Assembly: GCF_000226095.1 (NCBI RefSeq)
Contig: NC_016474.1
Span: forward strand, 1,116,001 to 1,180,000
Direction: 5' to 3'
Source: Thermothelomyces thermophilus ATCC 42464
Lineage: Eukaryota; Ascomycota; Sordariomycetes; Sordariales; Chaetomiaceae
Length of the DNA stretch: 64,000 bases
Made by a program: the position numbers and the translations under genes. This document shows, piece after piece, positions 11,597-23,865 of this stretch (its first letter is position 1; the number at the start of each line of letters is the position of its first letter). Under the pieces are notes generated by a model. It saw nothing but the letters and a program-made list of their open reading frames with translations, did no database searches and was not told where the DNA came from.

Positions 11597-14500
11597 CTAT
11601 TTCTCCCCCCTCCGGCCCTGCAGGAAGTCGTCCAGATCCACATGCACCCTCAGCCCCTTCTCCGCCATGGTCTCGACCACGGCCCTCAGCTCCGCCTCGC
11701 TCAGCATCCCCGCCATGCCCTCCCCAAAGGCCTCCATGTAGACCTCCTTGGCGCCCGGGCAGGCGCCGATGGCGCGGTAGAACACCTCCCTCGCGCGGCC
11801 CCGCCCCAGCTCCGCCCTCCGCGAGCAGCAGAACCGGAGGTAGCGGATCCACAGCTCGGCGCTGCCCCGGCACGCGTTGTCGTCGCCGTCGTCCAGGGCC
11901 GCCTCGAACGCCGCCCGGACCGAGTGCGCCGTCCCCGCGCCCGCGCGCGCCTCGTGGTGGATCGCGAACCGCCGCGTCCCCAGCCGGTCGTGCGGCGGCC
12001 GCAGCGGCCGCCCCGCCAGCGCCCGCGTCCGCAGCACCGCGCGCACCGGGTCGTCGATGCGCAGCGGCGGCTGGCTCCAGGCGAAGAGCGAGAGGAAGAG
12101 GGTGTTGTGCGGGAAGAGGTGGACGAACGTCTGGAGCTGGTCGCGCACGTAGCTTGGGCGGTAGGGACTGTGGTAAAAGGAGGGTGGGGGGAAGCGGTTA
12201 GCACTCTGTTTAAAGGAGTTGGGGCGGGCGGGAGGGGCGGGATACTGGGCGTGTGTGTGTGTGCGTGTGTGTGTGTGTATGCGGATGACGGCGGCTTACC
12301 CGTGTGTTGCGTGGTGGTAAAGTAGGCAGGCGGCGCTTTGGAGGAGGCGTTCGTGGTGCGGGGTGTCGTGGAGGTTGCGAGACTGGAGCTCGTGAGAGAA
12401 GGCATGGATGGTGGAGAGCGCGGCACTGATGTTGCCTTGGGTCTCGGATGTCGGCTCGCTTCCGCCCTCGGCAGAGAGGTACTCGAGCAGCATCAAGCTC
12501 TCGGCATACTGCGCTGCAGTTCCCAGTTGTCGGGACGAGAGCGAGTAGTCTCTGGTGCTGGCGATCTGGGACTTGGCCGTGAGCAGGAGAGCCGGAGACG
12601 GGATTGGGCCGCGGAACTCCTTGTCAACTGACGAACAGAGACGAGCGAGCGCCAGATCTTTCTGACCAGACTCGAGGTGAGTCCAGGCCCAAGTGTTCCA
12701 TAGCAGCTGGCCGTCGGATGAGAGTGGCTGCCGCCGTTGTCACCGTGAGTCCAGGCTGTGGCACAGTTCCGAGGGCAGCTAGCTTACCTGTACCAGCCCC
12801 GTCGCCGATGAGAAGACTTTGTGAGAGACCTCGGCGTTGCCGTTCGCCCACTCGACCAGAGCGTAGGCATTGTACAACTGGATATTGGAGCTATACTGCT
12901 TCAGCAAACCCTTGGCGACCTTCCTCGCTCGGGCTGAGTCGTCGTTCAACCATTCCATCGCCAAATAGTACGTGGCGAGCGCCTCCATTCCGCAGTCTCT
13001 GACCAGATACCCGATGGTGCGGAGGACCCAAGAGAGGTCCACCTGCTTGTCTGCCGCCTCATATATTCTCGACCACTCGTCCAGGTATCGGAATTTGGAG
13101 CTCTTACAAAACAGAAGCTGAGCTGATATGGCTAGGCTGCCGCCGTGCTGTATAAACTCGGGGCCGTGCCGCGTAAGATCCCGTGTTGTCGTCCCAGCCT
13201 CCTCTTTTCCCAAGCCGAGATCGAGCCCCTGGCCCGTCGCGGCAACGAACGGGTCACGCAAGAGGGCGAGGAATGGCTCCCCGGATAGGCCTGCCGGTGG
13301 GAGCCCGCAAAAGACCAGAAAGGCATCGGCCAGTAGAGGTTTGACTTGCGGGACAACGGGTGAGGGAAACCAGACCAGAAATTCCTTGATATCCGAAAAC
13401 AGGACTACCCTGAACGGGTCATCCTCGGTCCCTTCGTCCAGCGTCCTGGCCGGCATGCGCGCCTTCTCGGCCCCTTGCTTCTCCATCAGAGCCCAAGCTT
13501 TCAAGGGATCCATCGTCCCGCGCACCACGCTCGGCTTATCACTCTTCGGCTCGGGCGGATCAACCATGCCTTCTCCCGCCTCGACAAAGTGCCGCCACCC
13601 TCTGGCGCCGTCCTCGCCTATCCGAGCGACCTCTCCCTCCCAAAAGTCGGCAAACGAGGTCAGCGCGGCCTCGGCAGCATACTCCGCAGGCGGCCGGCAG
13701 AAGGTCATCTCCAACAGCGCCTGCCACGCGGCCACGGCCAGCTCGGCGAACCCGGCGTCGTGCAGCAGCCGCGTCAGCCTCAAAAAGACATAGACAACCT
13801 GCCGACAGAGCTCCTCCTCGCCCTCCCGGCCGGCGGCGGCAACCCGCTCCAGCTCCCGCCCCAGCGCCTTCAGCTTCCCCACGATCATGTCCCTGACCTG
13901 CTCCACCGCGAACCCGGCGACCCTCCCAGTCTCGTAGTTCAACCGCGCCTTCCACAGACCGAACCCGGCATCCGGAGAGCCGACCTCCTCCCACTTCTTC
14001 TTCAACACCCCCTCCTCCCAGACCCTGGCCCCCTCCCGCATCATCCCCAGCAGGAGCGTCTCCCTGTCCTGCGGGGAGACGGCATGGGGCAGGGCTTCCT
14101 GGTAGAGCGACAGCTTCAGCTCGGCAAGGGAACGGGCCTCTTCGGCGGTTCGGCCCCCGAGAATGTCCGGGATCGCGGAAGAAGGGGAAGAAGGGGAAGA
14201 GAAAGAGGAAGAGGCAGAGGCGAAGAGGCTGTCCTGCAGAGCGACGAGTTCCAGCCAAGCGGGGATGTCGGAGGGGTGGGTTTTGACGCGGCGGGAGAGG
14301 TCGGCCGCGCGGGCTCTGGGGCCCGGGAGGTCGGGTTCCGGTTCGGGGGACGGGGAACGCGACGGGGAGGAGTCCGAGTCCGAGTCCGAGTCCGAGTCGG
14401 AGGGAAGGTTGTCCTGCCGGGCTTTGCCGTAGGTGGAGCGGTAGTCTGGTGGTGATGGTGGGTGGGTGCCGTCCTCATCGTGGCCGTTGTGGTGGCGTTT

Positions 14501-15277
14501 CCGTTTGCGCGGTGGGGATAGTGGGATGAAGGCCTCTGATGGTGGTCGTGCTGAATGAGCCGGTTCCGGCTCCGGTTTGATGCGCCTGGGATGGAGGCGG
14601 GCGGCAGCCGCGACGAGGGCCTTGTCGCGGAAGGCGGAGCCGCTGCCGCTGCCTTCGCCCGGGAGCCGGATACTGAACTGTTCCCGGACGCCGTCGCGGT
14701 GGATGATCAGGAAGCCGGGGGAACCGATGACTCGGCCGCCGCCGAAGCGGTGGTAGACCGGCACCTGCGAGCGGTCATTGCTCCCGTACTGCACGATGAG
14801 AGGGTCGCCGCGCTTGTCCATGACGAAGAGGTCGTTGCTGCTCAGGACGGGGGAGCCTGCGCGGTCGCACCTATCTCGACCGGGTGCATTCCTTGGGCTT
14901 CTGGATCGGGAGGTGTGGTGGCGCTCATGGCGACTACGATGGCGCCCTCGTTCGCTGTCCTTTTCCCTCTTTCGCTCCCTCTCGCGATCCCTTTCACGAT
15001 CCCTCTCAGGGTCCCCCCGACTCCGATGCCTCTCGCGATCCCGACCCCGCTCTCGGCTGGAACGCCGGTGCCCACGGTCCGCCTCTCGGCGGTCACGGCC
15101 ACGGTCACGGCTGCGACTATCCTTGTCGGCCCGGCCTTGGCGGTCTTTGTAGGATTGGATTTCTTCCTCTGTTTGCCGAGCCGTGGGCGCGGGCTCAGGG
15201 GTGGGATTCGGCTTGAAGGATCCAAACTTCGGCACAGCCCGTCGCTTATCCTTGTCCTGCCTCTGCTCTTTGTCCAT
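11597..15277 (-). CDS. nrde2: NRDE-2 family RNA-surveillance protein
   Basis: NRDE-2 proteins are nuclear factors tied to nuclear RNAi and, with the MTR4 helicase, to RNA decay and splicing fidelity. I read three minus-strand exons: 15277-12788, 12727-12300 and 12152-11597, with 60- and 147-bp introns, all in phase, giving 1,157 residues. The N-terminus (MDKEQRQDKDKRRAVPKFGS) matches the usual NRDE-2 opening and is followed by an RS/RD/RE-rich stretch of about 100 residues as in splicing-linked proteins. The rest is helical with half-a-TPR-like repeats (for example ARKVAKGLLKQYSSNIQLYN, and FVHLFPHNTLFLSLFAWSQP followed by LRIDDPVRA near the end). Exon 3 is very GC-rich. It converges with the Whi5/Nrm1-like gene and diverges from the CLC gene. 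Confidence 0.85.
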
Positions 15278-16731
15278 TGGTGCCGCTTCAATGACGAGGG
15301 TCTAGATTGCCATCCTCGTCGTCACAACTCATCGGCGATGATTATCAGTCCAGACACTTTTGCCCATCGATTGAGCTGCCGTTTTCCGAGTCATAGCAAG
15401 TCGGAGGCTACATGAAAAAAATTAGCAATTATTCTATAGGTTTTGCAGCGGCGAGCATGGGTGTTTCTGCGTTCTCTTCCAACATGTCGCTGGTTGCTCG
15501 GACTTGATTCAGTGGCTGAGACCTTTGTTCGCGGCTGCAGAGCCTAAAATAGGCAACGGTCAGCGCGGCCAATGGGCGAATCAGCGCCGAGTTACGGCCT
15601 TCCTTTGCCGACACCCTTGTCCCCACATGACAGAACCTTGTGTCACCGCATAACGTTACACGGTAGTTAGGTAAAGTAACTAACATAGTAGTGCAGAGAA
15701 ACGATCCGCTGTAACATCCGGTGCGGCATGTAGCCAGAGCCGAGACCAGCCTTCTGCGCGCCGCTCGGATTTAATCTGGTGATTGTTGGGTCGTTGATCG
15801 AAGTCACTGGAGACAGGCTGAAATTGTAACTAGTCATTGCCTTACTCGTACCCCTCCCCAGAGACACCTAATGTTGGCTGTTAACACATGTTTTTGCGAC
15901 GCGGGAATTAGCAGCATGGTGTGTGCATTCCAGCCTTGTCTCTGTCTCGCACAATAACGACCTGAAAACCCCCGGAATTCACCAGCCGCACCTGCCGCTT
16001 AGTTACTTGTATGTACTGTATATACGAATTAGATACCTTAGGTTGCTGTGCTTCCTTCTAAGGCCGCTGGCGCAAGCTGCTCCAATGACGCCACAGCAGT
16101 GAAACACCGAAAGCGTGCACGTGGGGGGTTGGCACCCGCCCCAAACAACGACGAAAGCAGCACCATCCTGGCACATGCCCTGGACCGACTCTCATTTCTC
16201 CGCTTCCGTCGGCGAACCCCAACATCGAGATCCCGGCTCGAGGCCGCCATCTCGCGGCAGGTTATCTGCCGTCAGTTTGTCGATCGGGTTCTGCATCCTT
16301 CTTCTCTTTGCGTTTACCCCCTTGTGCCGTTTTCCAGCGCAGCAGTTGCATGTACGGATTACTGTACTTCGTATCGCCACCTATACACTCCCTTCGTGCT
16401 CTGTACGGATTACTTGGAACTGCACCATCCTAAAACAACAACAGCTCCACTCCGCCCTTGCTCGGCCTTCCTGTCCTGTTGTTCCTCCTGTCCTCGCGCG
16501 ATTGAAAAGATGCACTGAGCACGCCGAGGGTTTTTTTTTCCCGGAATCATTGTGTGGAAGGCAAGTGGAGATTGTCGGTTGATTCTCATCACCCACGGCC
16601 CTCGTCTGACCTCAACAGCTTGGATTGGTGACGACATAGCTACTCCGTAACCAACGGCCGCGATTTTCATCTCGGCGACTCCCGCTCCCACGAACCCGTT
16701 CGTCCCTCATCTTGCTCCGCCAACCCCACGC
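15278..16731. other. Divergent promoter region between nrde2 and the CLC gene
   Basis: About 1.45 kb with no supported gene. It holds TGTATGTACTGTATATAC near 16009-16026 and two copies of GTACGGATTAC at 16352-16362 and 16403-16413. A CT-rich leader precedes the CLC start codon. Confidence 0.55.
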
Positions 16732-19700
16732 ATGACCGGCAGGCGACACGGGGCTCGCCTCCCCGAGATTGTTGCTGCCGGCAACGCCGCCGGCATCGAC
16801 GACAATACCCCCGCCGCCTCCAGCGCCGAACCGCAGGGCTACCTCTCGCTGCCCAGCTCCCCGACCGCCATTCGCCGGCCCCGATCCAACATGAGCCGAC
16901 AAGGCTCCAATACCGAGCCCCCAGACGAGCGCTCGCCGCTCCTGGGCGGGGGCAATCGGACATCGCGCATCCGCATACACAGCGCCCATGGCTCGCCCAG
17001 GGTGCCCGCCCTGTCGAGGAACCAGAGTTATGCCGGTACGTACACGCGCGCCGAGTTCCCAGACCCAATCGATCCCTCTGGAAGCGTACCGACCCAGCTA
17101 ACCACCGCCCGCCTCTGGCTACCTCCCCGGGATTCCTTCCTTGCAGACAGCCCGAGAAGCATCCGCCACCACAGCCGCGGAAACTCGTGGGGCACTCGCC
17201 TGATGAACGCCTTCTCGGAACGCCAGGAGTCCTCCATGGCCGACTCCAAGGGCTCGCTCTACCCGGAAGACCGCGTGTGGTACGACCAGTTCACGTCGAC
17301 CGACTGGGTTCACGACAGCATCGCCGACGCCTACCGGGTCAAGGCCCTGCGCAGTCGCAAGGATTTCTGGGGCCGCGTGTACGTCCTTTTCGACGGCGCC
17401 CAGGGCTGGCTGCTGAGCGCCCTCGTCGGCTTCATCGTCGCCGTCCTGGCGTACGTGGTCAACGTGAGCGAGGCCACCGTCTTCGATTTCAAGGACGGCT
17501 ATTGTGCGAGGGGGTGGTTGATCAGCGAGAAGGTGAGCAGCCGCGGTAGTAGTAGCTAAACGCTGGCTCCGACACGAACGTGCACGCGACTCGCGGCTGA
17601 CCCTCGGTTTAGAAATGCTGCCCTCACGGCCCTTGCACGGACTGGCGGGACTGGGGCGAGGTCCTCCAGGGATTCCCGTTTGGCGAGCGCTGGACCGAAT
17701 ATGTCGTTTACATCGTCGCCGTCATCACGCTGGCCAGCCTGTCGTGCCTCTTGACGCTCACCACCAAGACGGTGGTGCCCTCGGCATACCGACTGACGAC
17801 GCTCGACGAGAACCTCGCCGCCGAGGCTCCCGCTCCTCAACCCGAAGACGGCGCCAACGGAGCCGCCGTCAGCCCCCGCCGGTTGCAAGAGAAGCGGGAA
17901 CAGCCGCCCATGATTTACTACTCGGCCGCCGGCAGCGGTGTTGCCGAGGTCCGCGTCATCCTCAGCGGCTTCGTCTTGCACGGCTTCCTGGGTCTCAAGA
18001 CGCTCATCGTCAAGACCCTCAGCCTCATCCTCAGCGTCGCCTCCGGCCTGAGTCTCGGCAAGGAAGGGCCCTACGTCCACATCGCGTCCTGCGTCGGCAA
18101 CATCGCCTGCCGCCTCTTCAGCAAGTACGACCGCAACGACGCCAAGCGCCGCGAGGTCCTCTCGGCCGCAGCCGCGGCGGGCGTCGCGGTAGCCTTCGGC
18201 GCCCCGCTCGGCGGCGTGCTCTTCGGCTTGGAGGAGGTAGCCTACTTCTTCCCGGCCAAGACGCTCTTCCGCACCTTCTTCTGCTGCATTACCGCCGCAT
18301 TGACGCTCAAGTTCCTGAACCCCTACGGCACGCACAAGATCGTCATGTTCCAGGTGCGATACCTCGTCGATTGGGAGTACTTTGAGATCCTCAGCTTCAT
18401 CACGGTGGGCGTCTTTGGCGGAGCTGCCGGGGCCTTGTTCATCAAGGCTTCCAAGCACTGGGCCAAGACCTTCCGCCGGATCCCCGTCATCAAGGCGCAC
18501 CCGCTGCTCGAGGTCGCTCTGGTTGCCCTGGTCACCGGCGTGCTAGGGTACTGGAACACCCTGACCAAGCTGCCCGTTTCCAAACTCCTGTATAACCTGG
18601 CGGCGCCGTGCGATGACCGAGACAACAACCTGGAGGACTTGGGCCTGTGCCCGGAGGAGATTGGCGACATCCCCCCCATCTTGATGAATCTCTTCTCGGC
18701 CTTCCTGATCAAAGGCGTGCTGACCATCATCACCTTTGGCATCGTAAGTTTTCTCTGGCTGCCACCAGCCCCTGACGATATGTAGTAAAAAAAAAAAACC
18801 TTGGCTTACGAATCACTAGAAACTACCCGCTGGCATCTACGTGCCGTCCATGGTCGTTGGCGGCCTCATGGGCCGCCTGGTCGGGCACGTCGTCCAGTGG
18901 GTGGTCATGGCCACGCCGGACTGGAGCATCTGGGGCACCTGCGCCAAGATGCCGAATGCCACTTGCATCCAGCCTGGCGTGTACGGTCTGATCGCCGCCG
19001 GCTCGACCATGTGCGGCGTAACCCGCCTGTCCGTCACGCTTGCCGTCATCTTGTTTGAGCTCACCGGCAGCCTCGATTACGTCTTGCCCTTCTCGCTGGC
19101 TATTCTGGTGGCCAAGTGGACGGCTGATGCCATCGAGCCTCTCAGCATCTACGTAAGTTCCTCGTCTCTCGTTTGTCCCCCCCGTCCTCTAAAACCGTGG
19201 CTAACCCTCTCTTCTTCTCTCTCTTCTCCAGGACCTCCTCACGAACATGAACTCGTATCCTTTCCTCAACAACAAGCACAAGCCTATCTTCACCTCGGAC
19301 CTCGCCGACATTGTCCCGCGCGTCCGCAAGGAGCGCATCATCGACATCACGAACTCGCCGGTGGTGCCGGCCCCGAGCCTGCGCGCCAAGCTCGAGCTTC
19401 TCCACAAGGCCGGCGAGCTGGACGGCGGCCTGCCCATCATCCGCGACGGCGTCCTGGTCGGCCTGATCCCGGCCCCGGACCTCGAGTACGCGCTCGACAA
19501 CCTGCGCGACGAGGCCTCCAGCCTGTGCCTGATGGCGCCCGTGCCGCGCATCGACGACTCGGACGACGGATCGCCCGACCCCACCGACTTTACGCCCTAC
19601 ATCGACCCTGCTCCCGTGGCCTTGGACATTAGGTCCCCCATGGATCTGGTATACGAGTGTTTTGTCAAGCTGGGGTTGCGGTATATTTGCGTGCTGAGGG

Positions 19701-19864
19701 ATGGGAAGTATGCGGGCATGGTAAGTGATGCTTTTTTTTGATCTTTTTCTCTCTCGTCGAATTTACAAGGAGGTGCCGAGAAATGCTAACGTAGAGAATA
19801 GACGCATAAGAAGACTTTTGTCAAGTATATGCGGGAGCTGGAAGAGAAAGAGGGGTATGAATAA
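16732..19864 (+). CDS. CLC-family chloride channel / Cl-/H+ antiporter
   Basis: CLC proteins move chloride across plasma or endomembranes and often exchange it for protons; fungal Gef1 acts in Golgi/vacuolar compartments. Five exons are in phase: 16732-17532, 17613-18743, 18820-19152, 19232-19720 and 19802-19864, giving 938 residues. The family signatures are visible: GSGVAE (about 374; the usual form is GSGIPE), GKEGP with the gating glutamate (about 416), and KLPAGIYVPSMVVGG (about 645) for the GxFxP-like selectivity motif. A long cytosolic N-terminus of about 230 residues carries acidic dileucine-like text (DERSPLL), a common sorting signal. Two CBS domains fill the C-terminus (about 755-930). 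GKEGP with Glu fits either a channel or an exchanger; I did not settle which. Confidence 0.92.
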
Positions 19865-20863
19865 GTCGAACAGGGTGGATGGGCGAATCATCCCGCTGCG
19901 GAAGGGGATTCAATATGGATCGGTGCTTCAGGTATAGGAAGGGGGGGGGGGGATTGCAATTTTTAGGCTGGAGGACCGGGAAGGCATACGTCTTTCTAGT
20001 ACTACTTTAGAGCTGCTGCGGCCTGTTGGCTTGATGTTCCTACTTGGCTTGTTCAGGATATGGCGGGCGAGGCGTTTGGGTCGCTGCTGCATTTTCTTTT
20101 TTGTTCCCCCGAGGGATTAGGGGGACGGAGGCTCTCGTCTAATAGCAACTGCTTTCGATGTCGGGGATAGACGGCTGTATCCTGAGAAGAACAGAGCTGT
20201 TGGAGCCAAGAGTCTGTCTGGAAGTCGCTGACTGATTTTGGTTGGCAGTTGCTAACCTGTTACGTTGTTGCTTTTGACCTGGTCTGGGGCAAAGACAATG
20301 TCCCACTCGTTCTGATGCTGTTGTAATGCAATGTGGAGTTGCCCTAGTCTTTCTTTTCTGCGAGACAATAATCGTAAGTAAGCCCTGTGCAAAGAGCCTG
20401 GTTACAGTCGATCAAGCACAACAATTAGGGAGGGCCGCTCATCTTTGAACGAACAATCTTGCCATGCCATTCTCTAGGGCTGGATCCCGGAAAAAAAAGG
20501 GACCGGGTATCGCGTCACCACCCCATCTGTATGTACATACATTACATACAGGGCTATGTACGTCGGGAGAAAGTAAAGTCTATGATACATGAGAATGGTT
20601 TGAGCAACGACCAAGTCAGAAGGTCTCTCTCTCTCCCCGTCGTGCTGCTTCACGAACCTCCGATTTCTATCATGGATGGACGGGCGGGCAAAAAAAAAAA
20701 AAGGCCAAAATGACGACAGCGCGCCCCCCCCCCCCGGGTTTTTCTCTTATTTTAATCTTTTTCTTGTTTGTTTATCGTCCCCCCCCCCCGGCCCAAAGAA
20801 AAAAGAGAACAAGACGTTAAAACAACACGTCTTGTTCTTTGCGGGAATGGGGGGAAAGCGTGT
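19865..20863. other. Convergent intergenic region
   Basis: No gene is seen between the stop codons of the CLC gene (+) and the cation diffusion facilitator gene (-). It holds several homopolymer runs (G at about 19938-19951, C and A runs at 20690-20810) and a GTATGTACATACATTACATACA patch near 20529-20550. Confidence 0.55.
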
Positions 20864-22752
20864 TCACAGGTCCTTGTGGCCCTTGCCATGCCCGCTTCCC
20901 TCCTCCTCCTCCTCCCGCTCGTCATCCTCCTCCTCCACCTCCGGCTCCGGCTCCGGGTTGCTCCGGGGGCTGACATTTGCCGGGATGAACTCGTCAAAGA
21001 GGCCCGGGGGGGCGGCAGGGTCGGAGGAGCGGGGCACGAAGCGGACGCGCAGCCTCCTGACGCCGCGCACCCTGGCGCCGACGCGGGCGCGCACGGCCTC
21101 CTCGACGGCCCGGACGTCCTCGACGGTCCAGTGGCCGGGGACGGCGAGCTCGACGTCGACGAGGTAGTTCTGGCCGGACTTGACGCCCGTCACTTCGCGC
21201 AGCTCGACGTCATCGCCGCGGACACTGCTGCTGCTGTTGCTGCGGTGTTGGTCGGCGTCGTGGTCGTGGTCGTGGTCGTGGTCGTCGTAGTGATTATCAT
21301 TGAGGCTCGCGAGGCCCTTGCAGACCTGCTTCGCGACGGACGCGCGCACCTCCTCGTCGATGGAGCGGTCGGCGAGCTCGTACAGGGCGGCGAGGGTGTT
21401 GGAGAAGCCGGCGCGGATGACGAGCAGGGAGATGAACAGGCCGCCGACGGGGTCCAGCCAGGTGGCGTCGCGGAGCAGGTTGGCGCCGAGGATGGCGAGC
21501 AGCGCGACGATGCCCGTGAGCGAGTCGACGCGGTGGTGGACCGCGTTGGAGGCGAGTACCGACGACTTGCGTTCGCGGGCGACTTTCATGGCTGCATATA
21601 TTATATGGCCGGGCGAGAAGGCGTTTTGGTTAGTGAAAGTTGGAGGTGTAAAGGGGTGACTTGTTCGAGGAGTAGATTCTATAGTGTTGTACGGGGGGGG
21701 GGAGGAGGAGCGAGAAGAGGGAAGGGGAAAAGGAGGAGAAGAAGAGACGTACTGGCATGATACAACCACTCCTTGATGGCGACGGTGCCGGCGGCGAGCC
21801 AGGCGGCGTGCAGGCTCGGGGCGCCGGCGGCGTGGTCGTGGCCGTGGCCGTGGTGATGGTGATGGGCGTGCGAGTGGCCGTGGCCGTGCTCGAGCAGCGC
21901 GCGGGCGGACTCGGGGTCGAGGAAGAAGTGGGCGTAGAGGCTCTCGCAGCTGCTTATACACATGAAGAGGCCGCCGAACAGCAGCATGCTCGAGACGCCC
22001 AGGGAGCCCAGGCTCTCGACCTTGCCGAAACCGTGGGGGAACTTGTCGGTGGGTGGGCGCAGGCTCCACGAGACGGTGGCCAGCGTCAGGACGTCCGAAG
22101 CCAAGTCGGTGAGCGAGTGCCAGGCGTCGGCGATCATGGACTGCGAATTGAAGACGTAGCCGCCGGCGCCCTTGGCGATGGCCATGCCCAGGTTCGAGTA
22201 CAGGCCGATGCGGGTGATGCGCACGCCGGCGTCGCTCTTGTTGGTGGAGGTGAGGTAGACGTTATCATGGTGGTGGTGGTGATGGAGTCCGTGATGGTGA
22301 TGGTGATGGTGTCCGTGGCCATGGCCAGCGTGGCCTCGTGTCTGTTGCGTCGCGCCGCTACCCATTGTGCCGGGTGGAGGGTGGTGGTGGTATATTGGTC
22401 TTGGGCTGGATGTAGAGGTCGTCGTTGTCGTCGTCGTCGTCGTCGTTGGCGAGAGAAAGGAGTGTGATGGCGAGGGGTCTGGATGTAGCAACCGTTGCAT
22501 GCGGTTTGTAAATGCTCGGGAAGGGGAGAAGGTCTGGAAGACGCGCACGGATCCGAGTTGTGGGTGATGTGTCCCCGACGAGGAGCCGGCGGTTGTGGTG
22601 GTGGTAGTGGTGGTGCTAGTGTTGCCAGGATGGCTAATTATAATTGTGCATGGAGGTTGGCAGCTCCGTGCCCGTCTCGGATGGAGTTGTGACGCGGCAG
22701 GCGTCGCAAGCAGGCGCACCAGCGCGGGGCCCGGACAGCGCCTGTAATTCAT
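20864..22752 (-). CDS. Mitochondrial cation diffusion facilitator (Mmt1/Mmt2-like)
   Basis: CDF proteins exchange divalent metals for protons; yeast Mmt1/2 sit in mitochondria and move iron. I read two exons, 22752-21753 and 21591-20864, with a 161-bp intron whose joint gives YHATMKVARERKSSVLASN, giving 575 residues. The N-terminus is Arg-rich and nearly free of acid (MNYRRCPGPALVRLLATPAA), like a mitochondrial presequence. The transmembrane part has the metal-site motifs DAWHSLTD and HHRVD, and the stretch LATVSWSLRPPTDKFPHGFG is typical of the Mmt group. Three His-rich loops (a run of seven His near 150; HGHGHSHAHHHHH; DDHDHDHDHD) suggest metal sensing or buffering. The C-terminus is acidic. 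I start at the ATG at 22752; the codon before it is TTG. Confidence 0.87.
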
Positions 22753-23865
22753 CAAAGGACCGAGCTAACTAACTAACGGGCGACGGGACTATCCGCTGCG
22801 GCCGCCGGATCGCGCCAAATTCGGGGTAAAAATCGGCGCTGGCGAAATGTCGTCGATCGTCGACAGGGAGACACGAGACCGAAAAAAGCCAAACTTTTGC
22901 TGGTCTGCGAATTATCCGGAGAGGTGTATGTATGCATGTAATGTACGGGGAGTACGGACGTACTGTGCAATGGAACAAGAGGTGGTCAGTGATTAAAGGC
23001 AACCTGGGTACTGTACATACATAAGGTATGTATGTACGTATGCCGGGTACCGGATAAGGAACCCAGGTAGTGTCAGGGCCGGAGCTAAGGTACGGAGTAG
23101 GTCGGAGGTGACTACGTACTGTTTCCCATCCGTAGGTAACGTACTACTCCGTGGTTTGGATGACGAAACGTGTTCGTCGAGACGCGGCCGGGGAGAGAGC
23201 TAGTTAGGGTCCCATTGGATTCGCAATTGAAGCCAGTCAAGGCCAGTCAAAGCCAGTCAAGTACGGATGCCTGGCGCGATGGCTTGTCGCACGTAGCTGG
23301 AGGCTGCGGACCAGTGCAAAGGAACCTGTTGTGTGTAAAAACGTAGAGGAGCAAACTCTAGCATAGGTGTTGCGCAGTGGGCACACACACCCTCAGAGAA
23401 ATCGCCCGACATCGCACCACCCCAACCGTCATCAGCCAACGGGTGAAATCCAGGGACATGGGACATGGGACATGGTACATGGGAAGTGACTTCGGCTCTT
23501 CGAACATTCCTCCACTTATTACGACTGCGTCAAGTCCCGTTTGGGGCAGGAGTGTGCGCATTGACCAACCGCAACGGGAACAAAGTGGATCCTTTACTAG
23601 TGGGCGGGTTACGGATGAGTACTCGTATGTGGAAGTTTCAACCAGTCGCCGCCACATCCCGGATCATGACAATTGTTACGCCCGGCCCGCGTGTTATTAG
23701 ACTTAACGGGGTAACCAAAAGAGAAAAAGAAAGGAAAAGTATAGGACGAATAATCATACAGAAGACCACGGCTGCATGCTATCAAAAGATAATCTAATTT
23801 TCTCTCTCGATTAATTACTTCAGGTTCTTTACAGTCTAAAAGAAAAGAAGAACATACGAAGAAAC
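22753..23865. other. Divergent promoter region, CDF and sirtuin genes
   Basis: About 1.1 kb without a supported gene. It has GTAC-rich palindromic patches (22926-23040), a small tandem repeat of GCCAGTCAAR (three units, about 23231-23262) and an AT-rich leader just before the sirtuin ATG. Confidence 0.55.
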